Shown here in pieces: positions 33,056 through 43,429 of a DNA stretch of 64,000 bases (its first letter is position 1; every line of letters begins with the position of its first letter). The stretch comes from Gambelia wislizenii. Its lineage: Eukaryota > Chordata > Lepidosauria > Squamata > Crotaphytidae. The stretch is from contig JAUMIR010000001.1 in NCBI GenBank assembly GCA_030847615.1, positions 381,468,687 through 381,532,686 on the forward strand, written 5' to 3'. The translations under genes and the position numbers were made by a program. The notes beneath the pieces are model-generated. The model was not told the origin of the DNA. It saw only the letters and a list, made by a program, of their open reading frames with translations, and did no database searches.

Positions 33056-36000
33056 TGGTGGAAATAGTGATAAATAATAATAAAATATTAGTAATAGGAA
33101 TTTATGTCCCAGTAGAGGAAAAATTCACCTTTTTTAATGATCTAAAAAAAAGAATGAGTCAAATGGACTATAGAAGCTGGTGTATACTAGGAGATTTTAA
33201 TGGTGTTGTGGATCCATCTGTTGATAGAAAATCAGATAATAAGAATAAAAGTGCTAAAAAATATCAAGGGAAATTAGCAAAAGACTTTTTTGATATAGTA
33301 GAGGAATTTCAATTAGTCGACGTATGGAGATTTAAAGAAGGGATGAACAAAGGATATACTTTTTATTCAGATGTACATAATTCGTTCTCCAGGATTGATA
33401 TGATTTGGATGAGCAATAATCTCATACATTCTATTAAGAAGGTTGATATTTTACCCAAACCATTATCTGACCATAACCCAATGGTGGTAATTATAAAGGA
33501 TAAAAATAGAGTAAGGAATTGGAGGTTAAATAAATCTCTACTCCTAAAAGAGGAAGTGGTAGAAGACTGTAAGAAAAAATTGAAAGAATATTTTGACTTG
33601 AATTTAAATAAAGGAGTGGGAGTAAATACTGTATGGGACGCAGGGAAACCAGTGATGAGGGGCATATTTACACAGTGGAGTATAATAATTAATAGGAGAA
33701 AACAAGAAAGTAGAGATAAAGTATTAGAAGAAATAAGACTAAAAGAACAAGAATTAATAAAAAAACCAAATAACAAAATGATTAAGAGTCAAATCAAAAT
33801 ATTGCAAAACCAAATAGTAATGATGACAACTGATGAGCTGAAGAAAAACCTAGATTTCTTAAAGCAAAAAGAATTTGAACATGGGAATAAACCTGGTAGA
33901 TGGTTATCGTATAAATTAAGAAAAGAAAGATCCAAGAAATTAATAACAAAAATCAAGGTGGGAGACAGGGAGATAACAGATGAAATTGAAATGCAAAAAG
34001 TATTCCACAATTATTTTAAATTATTGTATCAAAACAAGGAAAATCTTTTAGTCCAAGGAAGAGATTATATTAAGAAGTGTAAAATTCCTAAGCTGACAGA
34101 AATGCAAAGAGAGGAATTGAATAAAGACATAACGATAGAAGAAATTATAGGGGTAGTAAGAAAAATGAAAGGAAATAAGACACCAGGACCAGATGGCCTG
34201 ACAGGGGAATATTATAAAACATTCTATGCTGAATTAGTAGGACCCTTTTCACTGGTGATAAGGAACATCCTAAAGAATAATCAAGTACCAGACAGTTGGA
34301 GGGAAGCAATTATTGTATTAATACCAAAGGAAGACAAAGACACTACGCAGGTGAAGAATTATAGACCAATTTCTTTATTAAACGAAGATTATAAGATCTT
34401 CGCAGCGATCGTAGCAAAAAGGTTAAAAGGGTATTTACAAGAATTTATACATAGTGATCAAAACGGCTTTTTACCTAAAAGACAAATAAAAAATAATATT
34501 AGGACGGTAATTAACGTGTTAGAATATCTACATTATCACAATGAAATAAAAGGAGCCCTGATTTTTATAGACGCTGAAAAAGCGTTTGATAATTTAAAAT
34601 GGTCATTCATGCTACAGACAATAGAGGAAATGGGATTTGGTGAGAGATTCTATAAATGGATTCAGGCAATATATACTACACAGAAAGCAAGGTTAAGTAT
34701 AAATGGGAAATTATCAGAAGAAATACAAATTGAGAAAGGAACTAGACAGGGATGTCCCTTATCACCGTTACTATTTATATTAATTCTAGAAATTCTAAAT
34801 AATGAAATAAGAAAAGATAAAGTGATAAAAGGAATCAAAATCAAAAAAGAAGAGTTTAAATTAAAAGCATTCGCGGACGACCTAGTAATTATATTAGAAG
34901 AGCCATTAAAAGGCATTGAGCAATTGGTATTGAAGATAGAAGAATTTGGCAAAGTGGCGGGTTTCAAGATAAATAAAGAAAAAACTAAAATACTAACAAA
35001 AAATCTGAGTATACAAGAAAAGGAGGGATTAGGCAAGATAACAAATTTTGAAATTGTTAAGAAAGTGAGATATCTGGGTATTAACTTAACGACTAATAAC
35101 CAACAATTATTTCAAAACAACTATGATAAAATATGGAAGGATATAAAAGTGGATTTGGGAAAATGGAATGATTTAAATTTATCTCTGATGGGGAGAATCT
35201 CTACTATTAAAATGAGTGTTTTGCCCAAACTTATGTTCCTATTTCAGACAATACCAATTATCTATTCAAATAAAATTCTTATGAATTGGCAGAGAGAATT
35301 AGTGAGATTTTTGTGGGCAGGAAGGAAACCAAGAATTAAATGGAAGATTTTGACAGATGCTAGAGAACGAGGAGGCTTGGGGATGCCGGATATGAGTATA
35401 TACTATGAAGCAGTATGCCTGTCATGGATAAAGCAATGGATTCTATTAGATAACAAAAGAAATTTGGAATTAGAGGGACATGAATTAAAAATGGGATGGC
35501 ACGGTTATTTGGGTTATGACAAGGTTAAGGTAAATAAAGAATTTAAAAATCATGTAATAAGGAAATCCTTGATTAGGGTTTGGGATAAATATAAACACAG
35601 ACTCTGTCCAAAAATACCAGGATGGCTTTCTCCCCAAGAGGCCTTCTGCAAAAAGGAATTAAGAGAACATAATTGGTTAACTTATAAGGATCTAATGGAG
35701 AAAAAGGTAGGAGTATGGAGTATTAAAGAGTGGGAGAAGTTAAAGGATGAAGGAATACAAATGCATTGGTTACATTACTATCAGGTAAGGGCTAGAATCA
35801 AAGAAGACTTGAAGGATAAACAATATGAAGAGGAAATATCAGAATTTGAGAAGATAATAAAAGCGGAAGATGGACATCTAATTAGTAAGATCTATAGACT
35901 ACTCCTAAGGTACAATACAGAAGAAGAGCAAATCAAACAATGTATGTTGAATTGGGCAAAAGATATAGGTCATAATATAGATATAGATCAATGGGAGGAT

Positions 36001-36555
36001 GTTTGGCGAAAGGGACTAAATTTCACGTGTAGTTATAATTTAAAAGAGAATTTCTACAAGATGATGCACAGATGGTATATGACACCTATAAAAATAGCAA
36101 AAATGAAGAAAAGTAACTTAATTGCTTGTTGGAAATGTGAAGAACAAAAGGGAACGTTTTACCACATGTGGTGGGAATGTGGTAAAATACGGAGATATTG
36201 GAATAAGATAAATAAGGAGATTGAAAAGATAGTTGGTTTTGGTATAGGATTGAGACCAGAACTCTATCTATTAAATATGATAAATTTAGAAAATGGAAAA
36301 GAGAAGGAGAATAGAACATTAATAACCTACTTAATCACGGCAGCGCGAGTGGTTTTGGCCAAAAGGTGGAAGTCTATAGAAATTCCAACAAGATTAGAAT
36401 GGAAAGAGAAAGTAATGGAATTGGCACAAATGGATAAATTAACAAATTTGGTGAGAGGGAAAGTATTGGAGAGGTATTTAAAAGTATGGGAACCATTTAT
36501 AAAATACATGAAACAAAAAGAAGGAGAGGTCAGTACAATTGGGTTTAGTAGCTAA
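33049..36555 (+). CDS. L1 ORF2, endonuclease remainder, reverse transcriptase, Cys-rich end
   Basis: 1,168 open codons. The endonuclease part has GDFN at residues 48-51, 'SRIDMIWMS' and SDHNP near residue 140. The RT follows: 'GNKTPGPDGLTGEYYK', 'KNYRPISLLNEDYKIFA', 'FIDAEKAFD', 'GTRQGCPLSPLLF' and the catalytic FADD at residues 608-611. The C-terminus has the L1 cysteine motif C1027-C1030-H1039-C1044 ('CWKCEEQKGTFYH'). Every core motif is intact and there is no stop in 3.5 kb. The ATG at 33,049 is only the first Met after the frameshift, not the native start. This RT would copy L1 RNA from the nick. Codon use is very A-rich, as in other L1s. Confidence 0.95.
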   Translation: MVMVEIVINNNKILVIGIYVPVEEKFTFFNDLKKRMSQMDYRSWCILGDFNGVVDPSVDRKSDNKNKSAKKYQGKLAKDFFDIVEEFQLVDVWRFKEGMNKGYTFYSDVHNSFSRIDMIWMSNNLIHSIKKVDILPKPLSDHNPMVVIIKDKNRVRNWRLNKSLLLKEEVVEDCKKKLKEYFDLNLNKGVGVNTVWDAGKPVMRGIFTQWSIIINRRKQESRDKVLEEIRLKEQELIKKPNNKMIKSQIKILQNQIVMMTTDELKKNLDFLKQKEFEHGNKPGRWLSYKLRKERSKKLITKIKVGDREITDEIEMQKVFHNYFKLLYQNKENLLVQGRDYIKKCKIPKLTEMQREELNKDITIEEIIGVVRKMKGNKTPGPDGLTGEYYKTFYAELVGPFSLVIRNILKNNQVPDSWREAIIVLIPKEDKDTTQVKNYRPISLLNEDYKIFAAIVAKRLKGYLQEFIHSDQNGFLPKRQIKNNIRTVINVLEYLHYHNEIKGALIFIDAEKAFDNLKWSFMLQTIEEMGFGERFYKWIQAIYTTQKARLSINGKLSEEIQIEKGTRQGCPLSPLLFILILEILNNEIRKDKVIKGIKIKKEEFKLKAFADDLVIILEEPLKGIEQLVLKIEEFGKVAGFKINKEKTKILTKNLSIQEKEGLGKITNFEIVKKVRYLGINLTTNNQQLFQNNYDKIWKDIKVDLGKWNDLNLSLMGRISTIKMSVLPKLMFLFQTIPIIYSNKILMNWQRELVRFLWAGRKPRIKWKILTDARERGGLGMPDMSIYYEAVCLSWIKQWILLDNKRNLELEGHELKMGWHGYLGYDKVKVNKEFKNHVIRKSLIRVWDKYKHRLCPKIPGWLSPQEAFCKKELREHNWLTYKDLMEKKVGVWSIKEWEKLKDEGIQMHWLHYYQVRARIKEDLKDKQYEEEISEFEKIIKAEDGHLISKIYRLLLRYNTEEEQIKQCMLNWAKDIGHNIDIDQWEDVWRKGLNFTCSYNLKENFYKMMHRWYMTPIKIAKMKKSNLIACWKCEEQKGTFYHMWWECGKIRRYWNKINKEIEKIVGFGIGLRPELYLLNMINLENGKEKENRTLITYLITAARVVLAKRWKSIEIPTRLEWKEKVMELAQMDKLTNLVRGKVLERYLKVWEPFIKYMKQKEGEVSTIGFSS

Positions 36556-37012
36556 TACGTGAAGTTATTTACTCAAGTTTCCTTACCTTGATGTTGCTGT
36601 TATGATGGATATCCATTGTATAATGTTAATGATAATCTTTAGGTGTTGTAATTTGATAGAGAAGGATATTTAAAGCCAAACAAAAGAGTGTTGGAAGTTT
36701 ATGATGAACAAGAGTGTTGCATAATGGATATAGAACGAATTGAAAATGAAAGTGGTACTAGTAGTTATCTGGTTTGTTAAAAAAGAAAAAAAAGAAGGTA
36801 TAAATGAAATATCCGTAGGAGATGGAGAAAGAATAGAATCAAGGGCAGGAAGAGAGCACGTGGGGAGTTTGTTTTATCCACATGTTTTGTCTAGTCTTGT
36901 TGATTACTCACTGTTGTTGTTTCTGTTATTGTTATTGATGTGTTGGTGTATGCAAATTGCATGTTATGTTATATGTCTAATAAATGTTAAATAAAAATTA
37001 AAAAAAATTAAA
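36556..37012 (+). other. L1 3' UTR and A-rich tail
   Basis: A 450-bp AT-rich UTR with an AATAAA-like signal near the end, then alternating A-runs and TT pairs rather than a pure poly(A). Confidence 0.75.
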
Positions 37013-37109
37013 AAAAAACATTTTGTGTCCAGGTTGGTTTATAACATGTTCTGCTACTGCTGATTTTTCTGGCAGGCCCAGTCTGCATTCTTGTCTGATA
37101 ATCTCCTAT

Positions 37110-37272
37110 GACTCTGTAGGCCAGGGTTTGAATCCCCATTTGGCCATGAAAATACACTGGCTGACCTTGAGCAAGTCACATAGTCTCAGCCCTTTGAAAA
37201 CTCTGTGATAGGTTCACCATAGGGTCTCCATAAGTTGGAAATGACTTGAAGGCACACAACAAAAACAACAAT
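37110..37272 (+). repeat. tRNA-derived SINE, 5'-truncated
   Basis: B-box-like 'agggtttgaatcc', body block 'ctgtgataggttcacc', tail 'agttggaaatgacttgaag' plus (CAA)n-like sequence. Same family as at 2,735. Confidence 0.7.
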
Positions 37273-40200
37273 GAAATTGTATCCTGATGTGTGAAACTGT
37301 ATCTTCTGGTAGGCTGAAAACTTCATGAAATGCATTATGTTCCCCCCTAGTTGGAGAACCTGGAGTGTGTTATATCCCTTCAATTGTAGAGAACCAATAT
37401 ATTAATCCTTCTTATAGAAATGAAAAGTGAAAAGATCAAGCTACTTGGTATTCCTGAACATACAATGATAAATTTTCTCAAGTTTTTAGTACTGAAGATA
37501 AACATAAGTGGGAGTCTCCTGTTTACTTGCTCACTTTGACTATGGTGTGAAACTGAGGAAACTCAGGTGACTGCAAAGGTGAGCCATGAAATACTCTTGA
37601 GTAGACACGAATGGATAGCTTCATGCCAAGAAATTCCAGGCTGCTATTTAGAAACAGAGGTGAGGTGCCATGCCTACTGAAATAAAATGTAAACATTCCT
37701 TTCTCCATTAGAGTAAGGGCCATCTAATTGAGTATTTTGTTACCAGCAGCAGCCAACCAAATATATGTACTATTTCTATAATGAAAGAAATTTGTTGGAT
37801 TATAATATAATGGTTAAAATATACTCCATATACTGTGGAGCAACAACAATTCCATATTTACCATAGTCACTCCTGAAATCCATACTTTATACATCTCTTC
37901 TAGCTGCAAAGTATTAAGGATAGATTTTGACTCATTACATGCCTGTAAACTTGCTACTGAATTAATTCAGTGAAAAATCTCAATGAAGAAGATATCATAT
38001 AACCTTAGTTAATAAAATATTTGATGCCACAGAGAAGTGTACAGTTCAGATTGCAAATTTGCTGTGTGTTATGGCACTTCTACACTGTGAGAGGAAAAAT
38101 ATTTAAGCTATGGGAGCCATTTATTGCTTTACATACTCAAAAGCTGAACATAATTATCTATTCAATTACCTGAAAAGCAATGAACCTGCCAGAAGCAAAG
38201 AGCCTCAGCAGCAGAAGAAAACAGAACATGTGGAGATGTGCTTTGTACTTGCCCATTTGAAATTCCTTGGGTGTGACCTTAAGATTTGCTATTGTTTAAA
38301 TCACTATTGCAAATGTCTCTAAATGCATATGATGGAAATGGTGACAGATCCTGCATCATCAGATGTAAAATGTCTGATGATGCCACTCTCCCCTCAAAGA
38401 AATCTATGGCCAGGCAGCACCCAATTGAACAGTTTCTGAGGTACGGTACTATAGACTGAAGCGGTAGGAAATGATGTCTGCAGAACTCTCCCAGTCATGG
38501 GACATGTTGAGAACAAGCAGTTGGTGTCAGGCCACAAATGCTTTCTGAACAAGCCCCATAACTAGGAGAATGCTATGGACACCATCTCCAGCACCTTGGA
38601 AACTCTTTGGCTGAGCTATTGCTTGACTGAAAAGGTAGATTTTTGAGTTTGCATTCAGCTGTTAATGACCGTCCATTTGAATCCCAAAGGTTACAAGTCT
38701 GGCTTATGATCTCATAACTACTGAACAGGATGCTAGCCATTTTTTAATTATTTTTAATTATTTTTTAGGAAGGGGTAGTGGTACCTTTATATATTCAGAC
38801 TATAACTCTCAAACTCCATCAGCCAGAATGGCTATTGGCCACATCAGCTGGGGAACCTTGTGAGCTGGAGCTGAAAAAGTAGCTTTTCCAAGCTCTGAAT
38901 AAGTGGTACCAGTATTTGTTGCAAGCAAACACAGCAGATATACAATACATAGGTCGATGGAGATGGGAGGCAAGTTTAGGAATATATAAACGTACCACTA
39001 ATTCTGCTTATGCCAGAGTCTGGGGACAAATCCTCAGAAAATTCAACGGTGACTCAGATATCCTTAATTAGAGACAATGCATTCACATTTACTGTATCTG
39101 GTGTCCCAGAACTTAATCTGCTGTATGAGACAGGACCTTTCAAAACATGCTTATGCGTGAAGAATCCATCTATATTAGTAGTTATTTTCAGTCACTTGAT
39201 TTGGGAATCTTAATTAAAACTCTTAAATTGATAGTTCTTGCAATTACAGGCCTCCCATTGAAGAACTGATCCACCGTGCAAAAGATGGTACAAGAAACTC
39301 CCCTTTGATTAGCAACAACTGTATGAGGAAGCCATAAAGTCAAGACTACAAGAGCTATAATAAAGTGTATCATTCTTGCAGGGATGAAAATGAAGTGAAG
39401 TGAAATGAAAGTGAATAAAATATAAGCGGGATAAAATGAAGTGGGAATGAGGGTGACATCAGTTATAAAAGAGGAACTGAAGAGGAAATAAAAGCACCTC
39501 TAGAGCTATGGCAAGATTTGCTGTAAGATTAAAAGAGCAGGTGACAGAAATAAAACTGGAACCTCTGGCTTGTGATATTGTCACCTACTGCTCTCACAAC
39601 AAACACCACACAACATTTTCTCATTACATAGAGATCACCCCATCCCCACACATCTGCTGGGTCACACTCAGTTACTCACATCAGTAATGCTAGATAAGGG
39701 GCAAAGCAATTCATTCAACTCAAATATTGGCAATGCCAGTGAAATCTAGATTTACCTTTTTCTCCTGTTTGGTAGAGTGTACATTTTTCAGGTGAACTCC
39801 ATTACACTTATCCACAGACAGAGTAGAAACCTTACCTATCATCTGAACAAGCATTCTTTCATATACCTTTTAAGTTACAGCAATCTGCAGGTTTGTCATT
39901 TTCATTCCTACACCAGTAGAAAAATTAAAATGACTGCACAGAATTACTTTTTAGAACACACAAAAACATATAAAACATTTTACAATGACAAAGTGTGCTA
40001 TTATTCTTTATTTCCTTTTTTTAAAAGTAAGCCATTTTTAGTTTATTTGTCTAGACTAACACAGATTTTTGAGAGCTGCAAAATTTTGGCCTGTATCCTA
40101 TTAGTTAAACTCATCTAAAGTTGATCCATCAATCCAATTGTCAAATAGTGAGTCAATGCATGATTAAATACCACTGATTTAATGGGCCTACTCTGGTTGG

Positions 40201-40373
40201 GGCTAACAATAGGATTCAGGCCATTATGATTTCTGCTTTGTGTACTTTTCCATATGTACAATGACAAGAGACCATGTGTGCATTAAGGCAAAATGTAAAA
40301 AGGAACCTTGATGTACCTTGTACATCAAGTTTTCTTTTTACATAATTTTAGCCAGTGTACATAAATGTATTTA
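37273..40373. other. Unassigned sequence
   Basis: Three kilobases without a gene I can recognise. Around 38,775-38,900 a 'gactataactctcaaactcc...ggccacatcagctgggg' stretch resembles a decayed MITE common in squamates, too degenerate to define. Short open frames carry no motif. Confidence 0.4.
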
Positions 40374-40375
40374 TA

Positions 40376-40618
40376 CAGTTGTCCCTCCATATCCACGGAT
40401 TTTGTATCCACGGATTTAAATATTCACAACTTGAAAATATTCTTTAAAAAATTATAATCCAAAATAATAATAATAAAAAAAAACCTCGAATTTGCAATCT
40501 TATATAATGGACATCATTTTGCTATACCATTGCATATAATGGGACTTGAGTATCCATGGATTTTGTTATCCACGAGGGGTCCTGGAACCAAACCCCAGTG
40601 AATATGAACGGACAACTA
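40376..40618. mobile_element. TA-flanked MITE (Tc1/mariner-like), copy 2
   Basis: It starts 'cagttgtccctccatatcc' and ends 'cggacaacta' (last base diverged), flanked by TA at 40,374-40,375 and 40,619-40,620. Relative to copy 1 at 5,585 the interior is inverted ('gggacttgagtatcc' here against 'atactcaagtccc' there). It encodes nothing. Confidence 0.85.
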
Positions 40619-40620
40619 TA

Positions 40621-41059
40621 ATCAGTTTGCAGAAGTGGGGGTGTATAAAAATGGCCGAAATCTGTATTGTTTCTATGATTCCCAGATCTCAGGGCCAGGT
40701 CCTCTAACCAGAGAAGAGGGCAGAACATGGTCATTTCCTCCACAATAACAATTTTATCCCATACAAATAAAATATTTGCTTCTGTCTCCAAATTTTAGCC
40801 TGGCAGGGAGTGAGACAACTCTTCCATAGCAAGTGTTCTCATATTTCCTGGGTTCACATTTTCTTGGCCACTCTGCCTACCCTGTTGTCTTTCATGCCTG
40901 AACTCTATTTCTAAATGCATATCAACATTTTCAGTTAATTGAAGAAATACTGTAGCAGATTACTAATAGATGAATGGTGACTTTCTGCAAACAGTAGCAG
41001 GCAAATCAGAACTGGGGAGAAACTGAGATAGGACAAAATTTGGCAAGAATCCTTCTTCA
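40621..41059. other. Unassigned sequence
   Basis: Nothing recognised. Confidence 0.4.
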
Positions 41060-41142
41060 TAAAATCATAGAATTGGAAGACACCATGAGGGCCAGGAATA
41101 TACAATCAAATCAGCCCAACAGGTGGCTATATCCAGCCTCTG

Positions 41143-42225
41143 TGAAGTCGAAGGCTTTCATGGCCGGCATCCATAGATTTTCCTTGGTTTTTTTCCGGGC
41201 TGTGAGGCCATGTTTTGGAATAGTTTCTTTCTGACGTTTCACCTGCATCTGTGGATGGCATCCTCAGAGAATGGTTGGGTAGGTGTGTGTGTTGAGCTTA
41301 TATGCTGTGAACCCCTGTTGGGGAGTATATGTAGATTTGTGTAATTGAATGGTTAGTTTCTGGGTATAAAAATGCAAGGCTCGTTAGTGTCTGTTTGGCT
41401 AATGGTTGGTTGATGGGCCATGAACTGCTGGGAATCTCCCTGTCCCTGGGTGGAATTCTTTTGTAAATGTTGAGTTTTCATTCTATTGTATTTCAAAACT
41501 GGGAGCCAGATTTTGTTTACTTTAAAGTTTCTTCTTTCCTGTTGAAGTTATCAAGGTGTTTCTGGATTTCAATATCTTCTCTGTGGTTTCTGACATGATA
41601 GTTGTTGGCCTGGTTCCTGTGTTTTCAAATAGCATTTTGTGTCCAGGTTGGTTTATAACATGTTCTGCTACTGCTGATTTTTCTGGTGGCCCAGTCTGCT
41701 GTGTCTCTCATGTTCCTTGATTTGTGTTTGCACACTGCGTTTAGTGGTCCCTATGTAAACTTTTCCACAGCTGCATTGTATGCGGTAAACTCCTGCAGCT
41801 GCGAGAGGGTGTCTTTTGGACAAAATAAACCTTCTCGCAGCTGCAGGAGTTAACGGACCACTGCAGGACCACTGCGTTTAGTGGTCCCTATGTAAACTTT
41901 TCCACAGCTGCATGGTATCTGGTAAACTCCTGCAGCTGCAAGAGGGTCTCTTTTGTCCAAAAGAGATTCCCAGCAGTTAATGGCCCATCAACCAACCATT
42001 AGCCAAATAGACACTAGCAAGCCTTGCATTTCTATACCCAGAAACTAACCATTCAATTACAGAAATTTACATATACTCCCCAACAGAGGTTCAGAGCATA
42101 TAAACTCAACACATACACCTACCCATACATTTTCTGAGGATTCCAGCCACAGATGCAGGCAAAATGTCAGAAAGAAACTATTCCAGAACACGGCCTCACA
42201 GCCTGAAAAAAAACCAAGTAAAATC
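41143..42225. mobile_element. Penelope-like element pair A (inverted dimer)
   Basis: Two PLE 3' segments lie head to head. The left arm (from 41,143, ending with the long terminus 'tgaagtcgaaggctttcat') is on the minus strand; the right arm (about 41,965-42,225) is on plus and stops at the short terminus '...aaaatctat'. The whole is flanked by a 13-bp duplication of the CR1 target, 'tatccagcctctg', at 41,130-41,142 and 42,226-42,238. The centre (41,780-41,965) repeats the 'actcctgcagctgc' coding motif three times in both orientations. The GIY-YIG coding region is only fragmentary. Confidence 0.82.
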
Positions 42226-42853
42226 TATCCAGCCTCTGTTCAAAAACCTCCGAAGAAGGAAACTCCACCACAGTACAAGGCAGTGTATTTCACTGTTGAA
42301 CAGTTCTTGCTATCAGGAAGTTCTTTCTAATACTTAGGTGGAATTTCTTTTCCTGTATTCTGTATCCTAGTCTCTGGAGCAGCAGAAAACAAGCTTGCTC
42401 GATCTTCAATATGACATCCCTTCAAATATTTAAACATGGCTATCATGTTCCCTCTTAACCTTCTCTTCTCCAGGCACAGCTTCCAGACCTTTCACCCTCT
42501 TCTAAGCATATTCCAGCTTGTCAATATTCTTCTTGAATTGTAGTGCCTAGAACTGGACACAATATTACAGGTGAGGCTCACCAAAGCAGAATAAATTGGC
42601 ACTATTACATCCCTTGATCTAGACACTAGACTCCTATTAATAGAGCCCAGAATCGCATTGGCTTTTTTAGCCTCTGCATCATACTGCTGACTCATGTTCA
42701 GCTTGTGGTCCACTAAGACTCCTAGATCGATTTAACAAGTACTGTTGTCAAGCCAGGCGCCACCCATCCTATATGTATGCATTTCATTTTTTCTGCCTAA
42801 ATGGAGTACCTTACATTTCTCCCTGTTGAAATTAATTTTGTTAGTTTTGGCCC

Positions 42854-43083
42854 CAAGACCAGTTTAAGGCACTGGAGGCATCAGCATCCTCAGGGAGGCC
42901 CATCATTGTGCCTCCCCCCCCCGTAGTAACCCTCCTCCTGCAAAAACATTAGTAATAATCTGAATATCCTGTACTGTGAATAGCTTAGGTTGAGTTAGGT
43001 TACATTGACCTGGGATAAACATATGCCCCCCCCCCCAAAATAAAGCATTGCAGGGGCCCCTGAAATTCCTTAAACTGGTCCTG
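42854..43083. mobile_element. hAT-type MITE inside CR1
   Basis: A 230-bp insert has inverted ends of 16 bp, 'caagaccagtttaagg' at 42,854 and 'ccttaaactggtcctg' at 43,068-43,083 (one mismatch). The flanking 8-mers 'tttggccc' and 'tttggaca' agree at 6 of 8 positions and duplicate CR1 sequence, the 8-bp signature of hAT. The interior has two C-runs and no coding. Confidence 0.75.
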
Positions 43084-43429
43084 TTTGGACAAGCTCTTCA
43101 ATCTGTTAAGGTCATTTTGAATTCTCATCCTTCCCTCTGGGGTATTCACTATCCCTCCTAATTTGGTGTAATCTGCAAATTTCATAAGCATGCCCTCTGC
43201 TCCATCATCCAAGTCATTGATAAAACTGCTGCATTAATAGGAGTGTCTGTCTGTGTGTGTGTGTGTGGACATAAAGTGGGTCATGTTGCTCTACATAGAG
43301 TAATCTTCAACTATTCAGTCTCTCTTCACAGAATCACCATGGGAAACAATACAAAGTTCCCAAAGTGAGTTAATACTGGGGACATTTTATTCCTTCCTAA
43401 ATTAGGGATGGAAAGAATGTTCAAAAATA

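Larger units (their letters stand above)
29915..37012 (+). mobile_element. L1: Full-length L1 LINE
   Basis: The element is 7.1 kb and complete: a CpG-rich 5' start ('gcacttccggtctgag'), a 1.8-kb 5' UTR, ORF1, a 66-bp spacer, ORF2, a 3' UTR and an A-rich tail. It is flanked by a 17-bp target-site duplication at 29,898-29,914 and 37,013-37,029 ('aaaaaacattttgtgtc'), and the PLE continues across it. The only lesion I can see in the coding part is one frameshift in the endonuclease, so the insertion is young. L1 proteins act on their own RNA and copy it into a nicked genomic site. Confidence 0.95.
29405..37100 (-). mobile_element. Penelope-like element C (one arm), interrupted by L1
   Basis: Minus-strand PLE 3' half: the end 'tgaagtcgaaggctttcac' at 29,405, the '...tctggctggcatcttcagag' block, and the region complementary to the coding text preceding the 3' UTR. 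It continues on the far side of the L1 (37,030-37,095) with 'ccaggttggtttataacatg' and 'ctgctactgctgatttttc'. It is the same family as pairs A (41,143) and B (43,430), but only one arm is visible. The family encodes a reverse transcriptase joined to a GIY-YIG nuclease; here only the tail of that frame remains. Confidence 0.75.
41060..43228 (-). mobile_element. CR1 LINE, partial ORF2 and 3' end, carrying two insertions
   Basis: Reading on the minus strand from 43,228: the RT motif is 'KFADYTKLGG' (the catalytic FADD has become FADY), then '[11 protein letters not shown]'. After a MITE (43,083-42,854) comes '[20 protein letters not shown]', with frameshifts, down to the 3' UTR at 41,060. A PLE dimer separates the last coding text from the terminal 80 bp. 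The mutated catalytic residue, frameshifts and insertions make it dead. CR1 copies here are 5'-truncated, as usual. Confidence 0.88.
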
